DNA of 64,000 nt, taken from the NCBI GenBank assembly GCA_028622995.1, contig JAJQJQ010000011.1, forward strand, positions 4,898,001 to 4,962,000, read 5' to 3'. Under the pieces are notes generated by a model, which made no database searches, was not told the origin of the DNA, and saw nothing but the letters and a program-made list of their open reading frames with translations. The position numbers and the translations under genes are program-made. Within the stretch, counting starts at the first letter, position 1. Every line of letters begins with the position of its first letter. Source of the stretch: Panagrolaimus kolymaensis (Eukaryota > Nematoda > Chromadorea > Rhabditida > Panagrolaimidae). Below, piece after piece: positions 11,701-22,560 of this stretch.

Positions 11701-13955
11701 CCTGAATGTATTAGCAAAAGTCAAGAAATTCGTAAACAAGTGAGTTAAATATTTAACCCAACATTCAAAATAATTTTAAACTTTAGTACCTCGGAGAAAA
11801 TCCAGATCCAGAAATGAGACTATTCTTCTCCGTTGAAAGATTTGATTATACTAAAGGCATTCGAGAAAAACTTGTCGCATATCGACATTATTTCAAAAAA
11901 TATCCCGATCGAGTTGGCAAAGATGTCCTTTTCCAAGTTGCTGTTACAAATCGACGTTCAGTTGATACATATCGTATATATCAAGATGAATGCGCTGAGC
12001 TTGCAGAAAGCATTAATAAAGAATTTGAAACCGATGAACATCCAGGATGGAAGCCACTTTATTTCCAAACTTCTGGTTTACAACGCGCTGAACTCATCGC
12101 TCATTATCTTGCAATGGATATTGGAGTTGTAACACCTAAAAAAGATGGAATGAATCTTGTTGCAAAAGAAATGCTTGTATGCAACCCATCTGCGGGTTTA
12201 GTCCTTTCAGTTGGTGCTGGATCAGAAATTCAATTCACCATGGCTGGTTTACATCCAGATGATGGAGATCGCACTTATCATCGGGTCTCCGATGTTTATA
12301 ATGTTGATGATTATGCGGATGCTTTCTATAGGGCAGCAACAGAACCTGTCGATTCCCGGGCGAGACATGGACATAAACTAAATGAATTTATTATGGCAAA
12401 TGATATTGAACGTTGGAGTGCTGCTTTCTTAGATCCTGGATGGTCTCATTTAGTTATACATCAACAAGAAATTAAGACTTTGGATGATTTTTATACTATG
12501 ATGATGAGAACCAGAGATGTGAGACGGCAAATAGTTGAGCGGTAAGTATTTATTTTTTAAATTAAAAATGTTGCGGTTTTATGTAAAAATTCCAACTCAT
12601 AGAACATCTTAAATTAACTGTATTTTTTAGGATACTAAAAGGCATTCCAATTCGACCACATTTTGGTATTTCACTCAGCAATGCAAAGGAATCCCTTCTT
12701 CAAGCATGTGAACCAAATTCCACCATCCTTCTTGTCAACACCTCGAATGATCCTGATGCAGCTTTAAATGAAGCCCGATTTGATATTAGAACAGAGATAG
12801 ATGAATTTGAAAAGGATTTGAAATTCTTAAAATATGCTACATCTGATGATGTTTATAATATTGAAACTTTCATTGAATCACTTCAAGTTTATCATCCAGT
12901 TTCACGTGAAAAATATCGAGAGGAAGTTATTGCTTTGGGTGATCTCTTCACTGATGCCGATCATTTTAATTATTTCTTCACTGATCGTGATGGCACTCTT
13001 AAACTTTATAGTTGCAGTTATCCTGCTTCGGTTCAACCTGCATATTCGGGTGTTATTCAAGCTCAATTTGCTCGTCGCTGTGCACAAACCTGTGCCATTG
13101 TAACTACAGCCCCGATGATGCAAATAGGAGTTCTTGATGTTTCAACCATTCCTGAAGGCTATTATTATTATGGTGCTTCAGCAGGTCGCGAATGGTTTAT
13201 TGATCCTTCATCCAAATTCAAAGATAATTCAATCCCTGAACAAGATTTGGAGCTTTTGGATCGAGTTTTTCTTGCCATCAGCCTCCTTCTCGAAGATCCC
13301 AAATTGAAACATTTTGCTTGGATTGGATCAGGTCTTCAAAAGCATTATGGTCATTTAACCATTGCTCGGCAAGATGCAAATCGATCAATTCCCGAATCAC
13401 AAACTAAAATTCTGTAAGTTTCGTATTTCAAAAAACATTATTTTATGTTTAAAATTTTTTTAGCGGTCATAAAGTCCATCAAATTGTTAAAGAAATTGAT
13501 CCAACCGGTCAAACTTTATCCATAATTGAAAGTGAAACCGATATAAAAATTTATCTTAAAGAACGTGGAAGTGGAGATATATTTGATAAAGGTCAAGGAA
13601 TTGAATTACTTGTGGATCATATGAAATGTGATCTTAAATCCGGAACCATTCTTGTTTGTGGTGATAGTGAAACAGATTTACCTATGCTCAAAGTTTGCCT
13701 CAAAGCTAACGCAACCGGAGTATTTACTGTTTGGGTAACAACCAATGAAGATCTTAAAAATACTGTAAGCCTTATAATATTAATAGACTTAATAAATAAA
13801 AATATATATTTTAGGTTCGAACTCTCTGTGAAGAATATAAAAACCGAAATTATGTTTTCGTTTCATGCCCTGAAGTTTTATTAGGTGGCATGGCTCAAGC
13901 TACCATTCGTGAAATTAGTATTGGTCGTCCACGAATTAATTTGGAATCTGAGTAA
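8711..13955 (+). CDS. tps: Trehalose-6-phosphate synthase (nematode type, with HAD phosphatase-like tail)
   Basis: Exons: 8711-8777, 8826-8995, 9468-9826, 9879-10496, 11019-11199, 11251-11739, 11787-12541, 12631-13413, 13464-13764, 13815-13955, giving 1287 residues, close to the long nematode TPS proteins. It joins UDP-glucose and glucose-6-phosphate into trehalose-6-phosphate, the first step of trehalose synthesis in the cytosol, important for storage sugar and stress survival. The first ~400 residues are nematode-specific (helical stretch, then Ser- and Arg-rich, probably phosphorylated). The GT20 domain (about 410-880) shows GGISNGLLWP, WIHDYHLML, FLHIPFLPP, VERFDYTKGI and KKDGMNLVAKE. The tail keeps HAD motif I as TDRDGT (about 996) and a late motif GDSETD (about 1206), so phosphatase activity cannot be excluded. 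Intron 2 must use a GC donor (TCG|GCAAGT) to keep frame. Intron 4 is about 520 bp; the rest are short. Confidence 0.93.
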
Positions 13956-14417
13956 ATTTAGATACATAGAATGCTTCTTTAATTTTACTCTCCTAGTCTT
14001 TTTTTGCAACCATTTAGTGTTTTGTTTATTTGATTTTATTTTATTGATCCTATTTGTTCGTTCGTTGCCTTTTTTGATTTTTTTCATGGGTTGTTTTTTT
14101 TAAAGGTTTAACTTTCTCAAAAAAATTAAGTTAATTCTTAGAGTAATTAATCCATTTTTGGATAATTTAAAGATGAAAAAAAGAAAAGAAGAGACACTGG
14201 TCCCATAATCTACGATTTTTTATACTACTTTCTTTTTTTATTCATTAAAGCCATCTATTTTTTTCTCATCTATTTTGCATTTTTTGGTATGAGTTTTTCG
14301 TTTTGTTTATTTGTTTGTTTATACGGCTAATAATTATATTAACGCAGTTTTCAATAGCTCAACACTTTATAATTTGATTGTATTATATTTTTGTATTTTT
14401 TTTTGTCAACGGCGTTA

Positions 14418-14423
14418 AATAAA
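14418..14423 (+). terminator. Poly(A) signal of the trehalose-6-phosphate synthase gene
   Basis: AATAAA about 460 bp after the stop. A minus-strand AATAAA (TTTATT at 14487-14492) that would serve the convergent esterase gene lies about 65 bp further on, so the two 3' UTRs end close together. Confidence 0.5.
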
Positions 14424-14551
14424 TATTAAAACCCATTTGCGCTGTTATCATCGCATTGGCACTTATGAAAATATTATACTGGACCATTTATTATTTTACA
14501 GACATGAAAACCATTTTACGAAATAAAGGCTAACTAAAAAGAGTATCCTTC

Positions 14552-16636
14552 CTAAAAATAAGCTATAGTTCCATTATCAAAATCAGGTCTCTCTGGTGGC
14601 CAAAACCCAATAATTGGTGGAAGAGCTTTATTCCAAAGTGTTGAATCAGTTTGACGATAATTTTGTTTCACTGTTTTTTGTTTATCTATTTCCAAATAAG
14701 AATGAGTGGAATATTCCATAGCAGGCCAAAAATTTGCATCCAAACTAGGTTTACCATATTTGGCAAAATTTGTCCATGAATCCGCAAAAAAGTCTGCAAT
14801 ATTTAAATCATCTTGAGTTACAAGACCTTTGGAAGCAGCTGAAGACCAATCATTTGGCATCATCCATAAAAATGGAATTTCGCAACTATGATAAACGGCT
14901 AAAAATGAATAGCATTAAAAACGTAATCCAGCGAAAAAAGGGCTTACGAGTCCATCCAGGAACTTGATAAAATCTTCCAACTTGAGATTCATATGTGACT
15001 TCGTAAGCATAAACTTGTTTGTTTCCATTCAATAAATGCCAATCAATTTCCCGGGTAATGAATCCTGTGAAGCCTGTGGAAGTAAAAACCTAAGAAAAAA
15101 AATAAATGTTCTCATTTTTTTAAAACCATAACAGCTTACATCACTTTGTATTTGAAGCCAAGCTAAATGATCATCATCCGCTGTTCCCATAGGTCGAAAA
15201 ACATTTTCTAAAATACCCATAACATCCACTTCTCGCGTCGTTAAATATGAAGCCATTGTTCCAAAGAAAAGTTCAAAAAAGCCTTTTGAATACATAGAAA
15301 GTGTTGTTGTGCCATGTTCAAGAAAAGATAAATCTTAAAGAAAAAAATTATATTGTTTTAATTGATTGACTTGGATTACCCCAATATGACCATTCATCTC
15401 GACAATTGCCATACATTACAGGAATTTTAGGTCTTTTGGAAGCTAAATTTCTGGGAACATCAGGCAAAAAATAATTATCTTGAACCATTTGCCAACCAAG
15501 GACAAGATTCTAAAAGTTAAAATATTCTTTCATATCACAGTTTGATAGACAAAAGTAACCGCAAAAATAAATAAAAAATCTAATAAACATACACTATCAA
15601 GTGGCAACCATTGATTATAAGACATATTAGAAAGACATTGAGCAAGAGATGTATAATTTAAAGCATCCCAATCTTGTGTCGTAAAATTACATAATTGATT
15701 GGCCCAAATTACTGAAGTATTTTGAAAACCTAGTGATCCATCAAAACAAGTCAAAACCGATCCTGATTCCATAATTGCTTGTTGAAAAAGATCTAAAAAC
15801 AATAATTACACGTCATAGCCACATGTCACAAACTTTGTGAAAGAGGTGAAAAAAGATGGGCTGCAACCGAAGCACTACCAGCAGATTGACCAAAAAGTGT
15901 AATTCTATTTGGATTTCCACCAAAAATTGTTATTTCTTCTTTAATAAATTTTATTGCTTCCAATTGATCTAATGCTCCTCGATTTGGTGGAAAATCATCT
16001 GTAAAAGTTGTAAAAAAGCCCAACATTCCAAGGCGATATTGAATTGTTACAACAACAACGCCACGAGAAATAAAATTTCTAATTACCGATGGGGTTGCAT
16101 AACCTTGAATTGTACCAGTTGTTAATGAACCACCATGAATCCAAAGCATTACTGGATATTTTTCAGAGCTACTGGCCTTAAAAAAATTAAAGTAGGTAAA
16201 TAATTTTTTTAAAACTGGTGATTTTTACTTTTGGTGTATAAACATTTAAATAAAGGCAATCTTCGCTGATATCATCTTTACCACTTTGTGGACAAGCTGG
16301 ACGAAAATAAGTTGCATTATGAGGAGAAGATATAAAGCGATCAAGTTTTTGCGGCTTCTGAAAACTCAAACTTAAAAAAAGGCAAGTGTGTTTGTCATGA
16401 ATAACCTTGAACCTTAAATCTCCAATAGGTGGTTGAGCAAAAGGTATGCCTAAAAAGACATCGCCTTGTCCATAATAAAATTTCCTTTTATCATTTCCAT
16501 GATCCGCACGAAATCCGATAACATCTCCTCTTGAAGTTGTCACAGTAACTGATGGATCTGTTTTTATTTCACCAACACATTTTCCACCCACTCTTGCAAG
16601 CAATAGAAAACTCGATATAAAAATCAAAAAATTCAT
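14552..16636 (-). CDS. Secreted carboxylesterase (type B), copy 1
   Basis: Exons: 16636-16406, 16357-16229, 16176-15834, 15792-15593, 15509-15380, 15333-15140, 15089-14948, 14898-14552; 571 residues ending in TAG. An N-terminal signal peptide (MNFLIFISSFLLLARVGG) and no C-terminal membrane segment point to a secreted alpha/beta-hydrolase of the cholinesterase/carboxylesterase family, which hydrolyses carboxylic esters. Visible family marks are FLGIPFAQPP near the N-terminus, EDCLYLNVYTP, the oxyanion-hole IHGGS, the nucleophile elbow GQSAGS (Ser), NCRDEW where the catalytic acid is expected, and YHSCEIPF carrying the catalytic His. All triad positions are therefore occupied. The substrate cannot be told; nematode relatives serve detoxification, lipid metabolism and synapse-related roles. 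It lies head to head with copy 2 and shares five intron positions with it, so the pair arose by inverted duplication. Confidence 0.92.
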
Positions 16637-17253
16637 TAAAAACTTTGATTTTTTTTCATTAGCAAAAAAACATTAAGACTCCAGAATTACGCTTTTTTTA
16701 GGTGGCAAAAACACAAAATGGTAACAACGACATTTAATTTTATTTTGATGATCGTTGAATAATAAAAAAAACTCAATGTCCTTATTTGATGATGATGATA
16801 AATACTTTCTTAAAACACACATACGCCTAAACTTTTTTTCATTCTTTTAAAATATTTTTATTATTTTCCTTTGATGTTGCCTCCTTCCTTCTTTTTCAAT
16901 CAGAATTTTAATGTGAAAATTTTTAATGTAGTTATAATTTGAGTCTGTTATTGTGTTGAACAACATAAAGAAGCATCACAGCAGCATCCGAGAATCATGA
17001 AGGAAGTAGAATGGCTCGAGCATGTTAAGTTAGTGAAGAGTGATAAAAAAAATCAACGAATTTTATTGCATTTTTTCGATTTCTTCAAAAAATCAAATAA
17101 AAAAGGTGTGAATTCCGACAACAAGAAAGTTGTTAAAAATTGGATGATAAGAATTGAAGGTAATAACAGGAGATCAAGATTCAAGTAAAAGGCATTATTT
17201 GAAAAATAAAAAAAGCTGCAAACAGCGTTGACCGACCATCTTCTTCATCAATA
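16637..17253. promoter_or_regulatory. Shared upstream region of the two divergent esterases
   Basis: This 617-bp non-coding interval between the two start codons must hold both promoters. It is AT-rich, and one 63-residue open frame within it is low-complexity. No shared operator could be recognised by eye. Confidence 0.5.
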
Positions 17254-19352
17254 ATGTCGACGGTTGGAATTGTTGCAGCTTTGATTGTTTTGTGTTTGGG
17301 TGGATTTTTGACGGAAGCTCAAGTTGTTGTTCAAACTAGTCGAGGTCCAATTTCTGGCCTTCATGTTAATTATGGATCAGATAAAACAAAACTTTTTTAT
17401 GGTGAAGCTGATGTTTTTCTTGGAATACCATATGTTCAAGCTCCAACTGGAAATTTGAGATTTCTGGTGAGTCAATTTTCTATGCCACTCATTTTTAAAA
17501 CCCTTCATTTATAACCTATCGTAACTTCGCACATTGAAGAAAGAAGTTTTTTAGAAGCCCCAACCTCTCCCAACTTTCTCTCAATCTCCATTCAATGCAA
17601 CCCAATTTGGTTCAGCTTGTCCTCAACAATATAATTTGAGAGGTTTATCCATGAGTGAAGATTGTCTTTATCTCAATATTTTTACGCCCCATGCGGCTTC
17701 AACTTACAAATATTCTGTAATGGTTTATATTCATGGTGGTGCATTCACTACTGGACATGCTGGCGACTTTCCAACCCCGGGTTTGTATCTTATCAGTAAT
17801 AAATCATTATTTTCTTCTTTAGGTATTGTTAGAAATCTTGTATCACGTGGTGTAGTTGTTGTGACAATTCAATATCGTCTTGGACTTTTGGGATTTTTTA
17901 CAACCCATTCTGATGATTTTCCTCCAAATTTGGGAATGTTGGATCAAATAGAAGCCCTTCGATGGATTCAAACTGAAATTGCTAATTTCGGAGGGGATCC
18001 ATACAGAATCACACTTTTTGGTCAATCTGCTGGCTCTGCATCAGTTTCAGCCCATATCTTTTCACCCGTTTCACAAAGTGAGTAGCATTAAGTATCGAGA
18101 AGATTATTGTCCAATTTGCATTATTCAGATATGTTCCAACAAGCAATTATGGAATCCGGCTCAATTTTGACTTCCTTTGAAGGATCAATGGGATTACAAA
18201 ACCTTTCCGAATCACGAGCATATACATTGTGCAATTTCACCCAACAGCAATGGAAGGATCGACAATTTACCCTTTTAAAAGCGTGCTTACAAACAATGGA
18301 TTATAATAATTTTTTGAATGCTGAAGTGGTTAGTATTCTTTTATTTTATGAATAGCTTCAACATTAGAGATATAAATTTTAAGTTTAATGTTCATGGATG
18401 GCAAATTGTACAAGATAGTTATTTCATGCCTGATGTTCCCAGAAACCTGTACAAAAAGCGACCAAACATTCCAGTAATTTATGGTAATTGCAAGGATGAA
18501 TGGAGTTTAATTGGTATGTTTATAAAGCTTGAGATTAGTAGAATGAGCAACATGGATTTAATTTAAGATCTTCAACTTATCGCTAGTGGCGCAAATCCTC
18601 TTTCAACTTACACACGACAATATGTGGAATTTATTTTCCAAGTATATGCTTATTATTTGTCGACGCGAGAAGCAGACGTTCAAGCAATATTAGAGGCTGT
18701 ATACACACCACCCGGCACTGCTGATGATGATAACATGGCTTGGCTCAAAATTATTAATGACATGTTTACAGGAACTTCATTTACAGCCTTTGTGGGGAGA
18801 GAAATTGAATGGTTTGTTTTTAATGAAAATTCACAAGTTTATACTTATGAATTTTTATTTCCAACTCAAGTTGGACGCCCAACAAATCTTCCTGGATGGA
18901 CTCGTAAGTTTTTATTTTTGACGCTAAAAAGATAAGATTAAAATTTCAGCAATTTTCCATTGCTCTGAACTTTATTTAATTTTCATGCCTGATTTTTATT
19001 GGCAGCCTCTTTACGATGCTGGTAATCTTTCATCCACTGAATTCACTGTCACTAATTTCTTAGGAGAAACATGGACCAATTTTGCAAAATATGGGTAAGG
19101 TTATAATTGCTAAATATCAGGTTGAACTAAAAATAAAATTACAGTCAACCAACGCTTGATAATTCCTGGGCGCCAACAAAGTCTTTAAATGCTCAAGAGT
19201 ATCTACAAATAGACGTTAATACTCAAATGGCAGCCGGTTTCCGAAGCACTGATCAACTTCTTTGGAATAAAGCTTTGCCTGCAATCATAGGTAAATGGCC
19301 TCCAGAGATGCCTGATTATAACAATGGTACAGTTGTTGAAGCTGTAGTTTGA
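17254..19352 (+). CDS. Secreted carboxylesterase (type B), copy 2
   Basis: Exons: 17254-17466, 17555-17780, 17823-18077, 18129-18328, 18384-18513, 18568-18903, 18950-19094, 19145-19352; 570 residues. The signal peptide MSTVGIVAALIVLCLGGFLT is followed by a carboxylesterase domain: FLGIPYVQAP, EDCLYLNIFTP, IHGGAFTTG (oxyanion hole), GQSAGSAS (nucleophile Ser), NCKDEW (acid region) and FHCSEL (His). It is a paralogue of the gene on the opposite strand, with the same length and several shared intron positions and phases. Introns after 439 and 1505 nt of coding sequence are specific to this copy, while copy 1 has its own at 360 and 1227 nt. The motif after the His (ELYLIF) departs from the usual E-I/L-P-Y/F seen in copy 1 (EIPF), so substrate range may differ. 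The 3' end is 118 bp from the convergent TPR-like gene. Confidence 0.92.
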
Positions 19353-19469
19353 TCTCCTTTCTTTAAAATTTATTTAACATTTAAATGTATTTTTAAAATA
19401 AAATAAAAAATCAACAAGAAAAAACAACAAAAAAGAAAAGAAATATTAAAGGCAAAGATTTTTCTAATT

Positions 19470-20632
19470 TTACGGATTCCCTTCATCTTCTGAATTCTCT
19501 TCATCAAATTCGAGAGAATTTCCATGTATAATTTCCATTGCTTGAGGTTCACAAAGTTTTGCAGCAAGTTCTTGATAGTCTTCAAAAAGAAATGAATATT
19601 TTGTTACAAAATGATTTCGAATGATGTCGAGCTCTTCCGCTGATTTGACGATACTGTCGAGTTTACAAGCATGTGGTGGAGGTTCGTGAGCTTCTTCATT
19701 TGACGATGTATCAGATTTATAAGTTTTAACAATATCGTTACAAACACGATTACGAGCATCAATAATCTGAAAACATGCATTCAAAACAAACGAATAAAAA
19801 AAGCTACAGTAGACATACTTGTTTTTCTGTGAAATTTTTTAATAGATCATCTTTCAATTTTTCCATTAAATTTTCAGTGATTTTTTCAATTGAATCAGCT
19901 CCTCTCTCAAAATTACTGTATTCTTGCTTCAGCATAAAAAACGAACGAACTTTTGCACCGAATCGAAAATTACATTTTTGCTGAAAAAAATAGAGCCATA
20001 AAAATTTATTACCTTCATTAATTAACACTTTTTTAAAGACTTACCGGTAGTAAACTTGTATCAATTTTATCAAACATTTCCCAATGTCTTCCACATTCAG
20101 CGAGAGTACATAAATAAATAATGGCAGATATATGCTTTAATGGTGGAATCAAATATCCGATTCCATGCTCCACGATTGTTACGATAGTTGACCATAAATT
20201 TAATTGATCACCAAACGTTCCAACATCATTTTTGAAAGCAGCAAATAAAGGTCCCAAATGTTTCACAAATTTTCCTTTCAAAGCACAATGAACCATAGCA
20301 TCTAAAAGTTCTCTTCGATGACTATCTTTATGTTCGTAAGATTTGTAAATTTTCTTATAGATTTTAAAAGCATCGTTATATTGACATTTCCAAGAATAAA
20401 ACATTGCTTGTTTATGAAGAATTTCAAGTTCATCACATATTTGCATCGTCTGTGAGTCAGGATTGAGATACCAATTACCCATAAGAAATAATTGTCCAGG
20501 TTTAGTATCATTAAAAGGTGGAGGCTTTGAAGGATCATCTTCATTTTTAGACTTCTCGGATGATGTTGGTTCGTCAGCAATATCAAATTGACCAAATACA
20601 GCGCATATTGAATCTTCGTTTTCTTCTGACAT
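19470..20632 (-). CDS. Unknown protein with TPR-like helices, last gene of the putative operon
   Basis: Exons: 20632-20045, 19980-19819, 19766-19470; 348 residues. I do not recognise the family with confidence. The acidic N-terminus is followed by a helical stretch (about residues 65-110: ELEILHKQAMFYSW, then YNDAFKIYKKIYKSYE) that looks like a TPR hairpin, and more helices to about 250; the C-terminus is acidic. Its arrangement, an acidic start then a single TPR-like unit, faintly resembles vertebrate C8orf76, but this is weak. The start codon directly follows a TTTAG acceptor, and the gene lies 165 bp behind COA4 on the same strand, as expected of a trans-spliced downstream operon gene. An AATAAA on the minus strand lies about 100 bp past the stop (TTTATT at 19369-19374). 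Confidence 0.8.
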
Positions 20633-20797
20633 CTAAATTAAGCAAAGAAAATGTAAAACAAAAATAAAGAATTATTTAGAACAGGCCAGAACCTGGTTAT
20701 TAATCTTCTTTTAACATAAAGCAAAATAAATTTATTTTTCGTTAAAACAAAAACAACATATGAATCTATCCAACTAACATAAACAAATAATTAACTA

Positions 20798-21162
20798 TCA
20801 TTTCTTTTCGGCAGGTTTATTATCTTTGTTAACTTCTTCGATAAATTGCTTTCGATTTTTGGTCATACATTGACGAAATTCCTTCACCTAAAAAGAAAGA
20901 AATTAAGGCGTTGATAGATCGAATAAAAAAATCATACCTCTTCTTGGCATTGCCGCCAATCATTTTTATCACTCATGCATTCCACAGTTTTAATATGTTG
21001 ATCCCAACAGCCAGAATCGCGAATAAGGCTTTCAACACGATCTTCTTCTCCTTTATTTTTAGCCCATTCAGAACCATGAACTTTTGGATGAGGTGCATCT
21101 GGAGGACTTGTCGATTCAACAGGAGGAGATTTAAGATTCTTTTCTTCTGAAGGTTTAGTCAT
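20798..21162 (-). CDS. COA4: COA4-like cytochrome c oxidase assembly factor (twin CX9C)
   Basis: Exons 21162-20938 and 20887-20798; 104 residues. The C-terminal half has two CX9C motifs, one starting GCWDQHIKTVEC and one CQEEVKEFRQC, separated by a KNDWRQ linker. This layout, including DWRQCQ, matches COA4/CHCHD8, a small intermembrane-space protein needed to assemble cytochrome c oxidase and imported by the MIA40 disulfide relay. The N-terminus is Pro/Ser/Lys-rich. I start at 21162 because a TTTTCAG acceptor lies just upstream, between this ATG and an earlier in-frame ATG; trans-splicing there would remove the earlier one. It sits 172 bp after WDR83 and 165 bp before the TPR-like gene. A minus-strand AATAAA lies about 60 bp past the stop. 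Confidence 0.85.
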
Positions 21163-21334
21163 TTTTTGATACTGTAGCTGAAAAGAAGCCATAAATAAAT
21201 AAAAAGATTTTAAAAGATGGAAAAAATAATAACAAAATGGAATTCTAACCAACCACAAAAATAACAGTTGTTGTAAAATAACTTTTTTTATAAACACAAA
21301 CAATAATATTTACAAACATACAATATTTAAAAAA

Positions 21335-22351
21335 TTAAAATTTTTCGTTTTCATGTGCCCATACAAATACTCGATCCCTTGCAGATGAAAGTAAAATTTG
21401 TTTCTTTGGATGGATTGAAATCGAATGTATAAATTTAGCAGGAGAATGATCGAGTGTTGCTATGACATTCATTGCAACAAAATCAAATATGTAAACACAG
21501 CTATCTTCACTACCAGTTACCACTTCATCTTTAGAAGGCAAAATGCCACATTCAAGTTGAAATTCTTGATTTGCATGTCCTTTGTATTCTGCCAACTGTT
21601 GACCATTTGTTTTATCTAGCACTTTGATAGGTTGATTCATCGAAGCCATTAGAATGCATTCATTGTCTTCAGTTATGTGCACATCCGTCACAGATTCTCC
21701 AGCATCAACAACTGATAGTCGTCCTTGTCTGACATCATAAAGTCTCATTCTGTGATCAGCTGAGCCGGTGCAAATTTGACTTCCATTAACATCGATGCAA
21801 AGTACAGCATCGTTTGCTTCGTCAAGAATTTGAACAACTTCTTTTCGATCACGTAAATCCCATATATATACCATGCCTAAAACCCAACTTTTAGAAAAAT
21901 AAAATATACCAAAAAATTTACCCTCTTGTCCAGCAGAAAAAGCAAGAGAAGATTCATCATCAAATGCAACAGAATTTATCCATGAACCATGACCACGAAA
22001 CCGTTTAAGTAATTTTCCAGATTCGACATCAAAAATTGTTGCAATTTTATCTGTGCCCCCAGCGATAATCATGCTGTTGTCACCTGAAGAAGCCACAGAC
22101 CTTATTTCGCCACCACAACCGCTATAAGAATGAAGGAGAGTAGCTTTGAATGGATTCCATAAAGCTACAGTTTTGTCAACTCCACCAGTTAAACAATAAT
22201 TCCCGTCATCTAAAAATGTTCATTTTAAAAAGAGAGTCGCTTTAAATGTTAGCTTACTATTGAATCTAACAGTTCTGAGAGCACCTTGTTGACACACAAA
22301 TGAATGAGAAAGCTTTGTCGGAATGTTTCGTGATGATCCAGTGGGAAGCAT
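21335..22351 (-). CDS. WDR83: WDR83/MORG1-like WD40-repeat protein
   Basis: Exons: 22351-22258, 22209-21922, 21876-21335; 307 residues, close to vertebrate WDR83 (315). WD40 repeats fill the protein. Characteristic stretches are CQQGALRTVRFN with DGNYCLTGG at the start, LLKRFRGHGSWINSV, CTGSADHRMRLYDVR, and LAEYKGHANQEFQLECG near the end, in the order found in WDR83. This protein is a scaffold in the MAPK pathway and is also reported with the spliceosome. The ATG directly follows a TTAG acceptor, 209 bp downstream of the TOM70 stop and about 120 bp after that gene's AATAAA (TTTATT at 22473-22478), which is typical spacing for a trans-spliced operon gene. Confidence 0.9.
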
Positions 22352-22560
22352 CTAACAGAAACAACTTTAGAAAAGAATAAAAAAAAATTATAGCAATATT
22401 GTAAAAGTAAACATAACTTTTTAAAATTTTTATAGAAACAAAAATACAAACGAATTTAAAATATTTATCTTTTTTATTTTAGACAATATAACCATTTTGA
22501 CTCTTTAAAAACGCTAAACTTTCTAACAAGAAATTAATAATCATTACAACAAATAGGTTA

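Noticed and set aside
11394..11717. Minus-strand open frame of 107 codons
   Set aside because: Antisense shadow of synthase exon 6.
20932..21303. Longer COA4 frame beginning upstream with a hydrophobic stretch
   Set aside because: It runs through a TTTTCAG acceptor next to the chosen ATG, and the extra residues are Phe/Leu-rich non-coding-like sequence.
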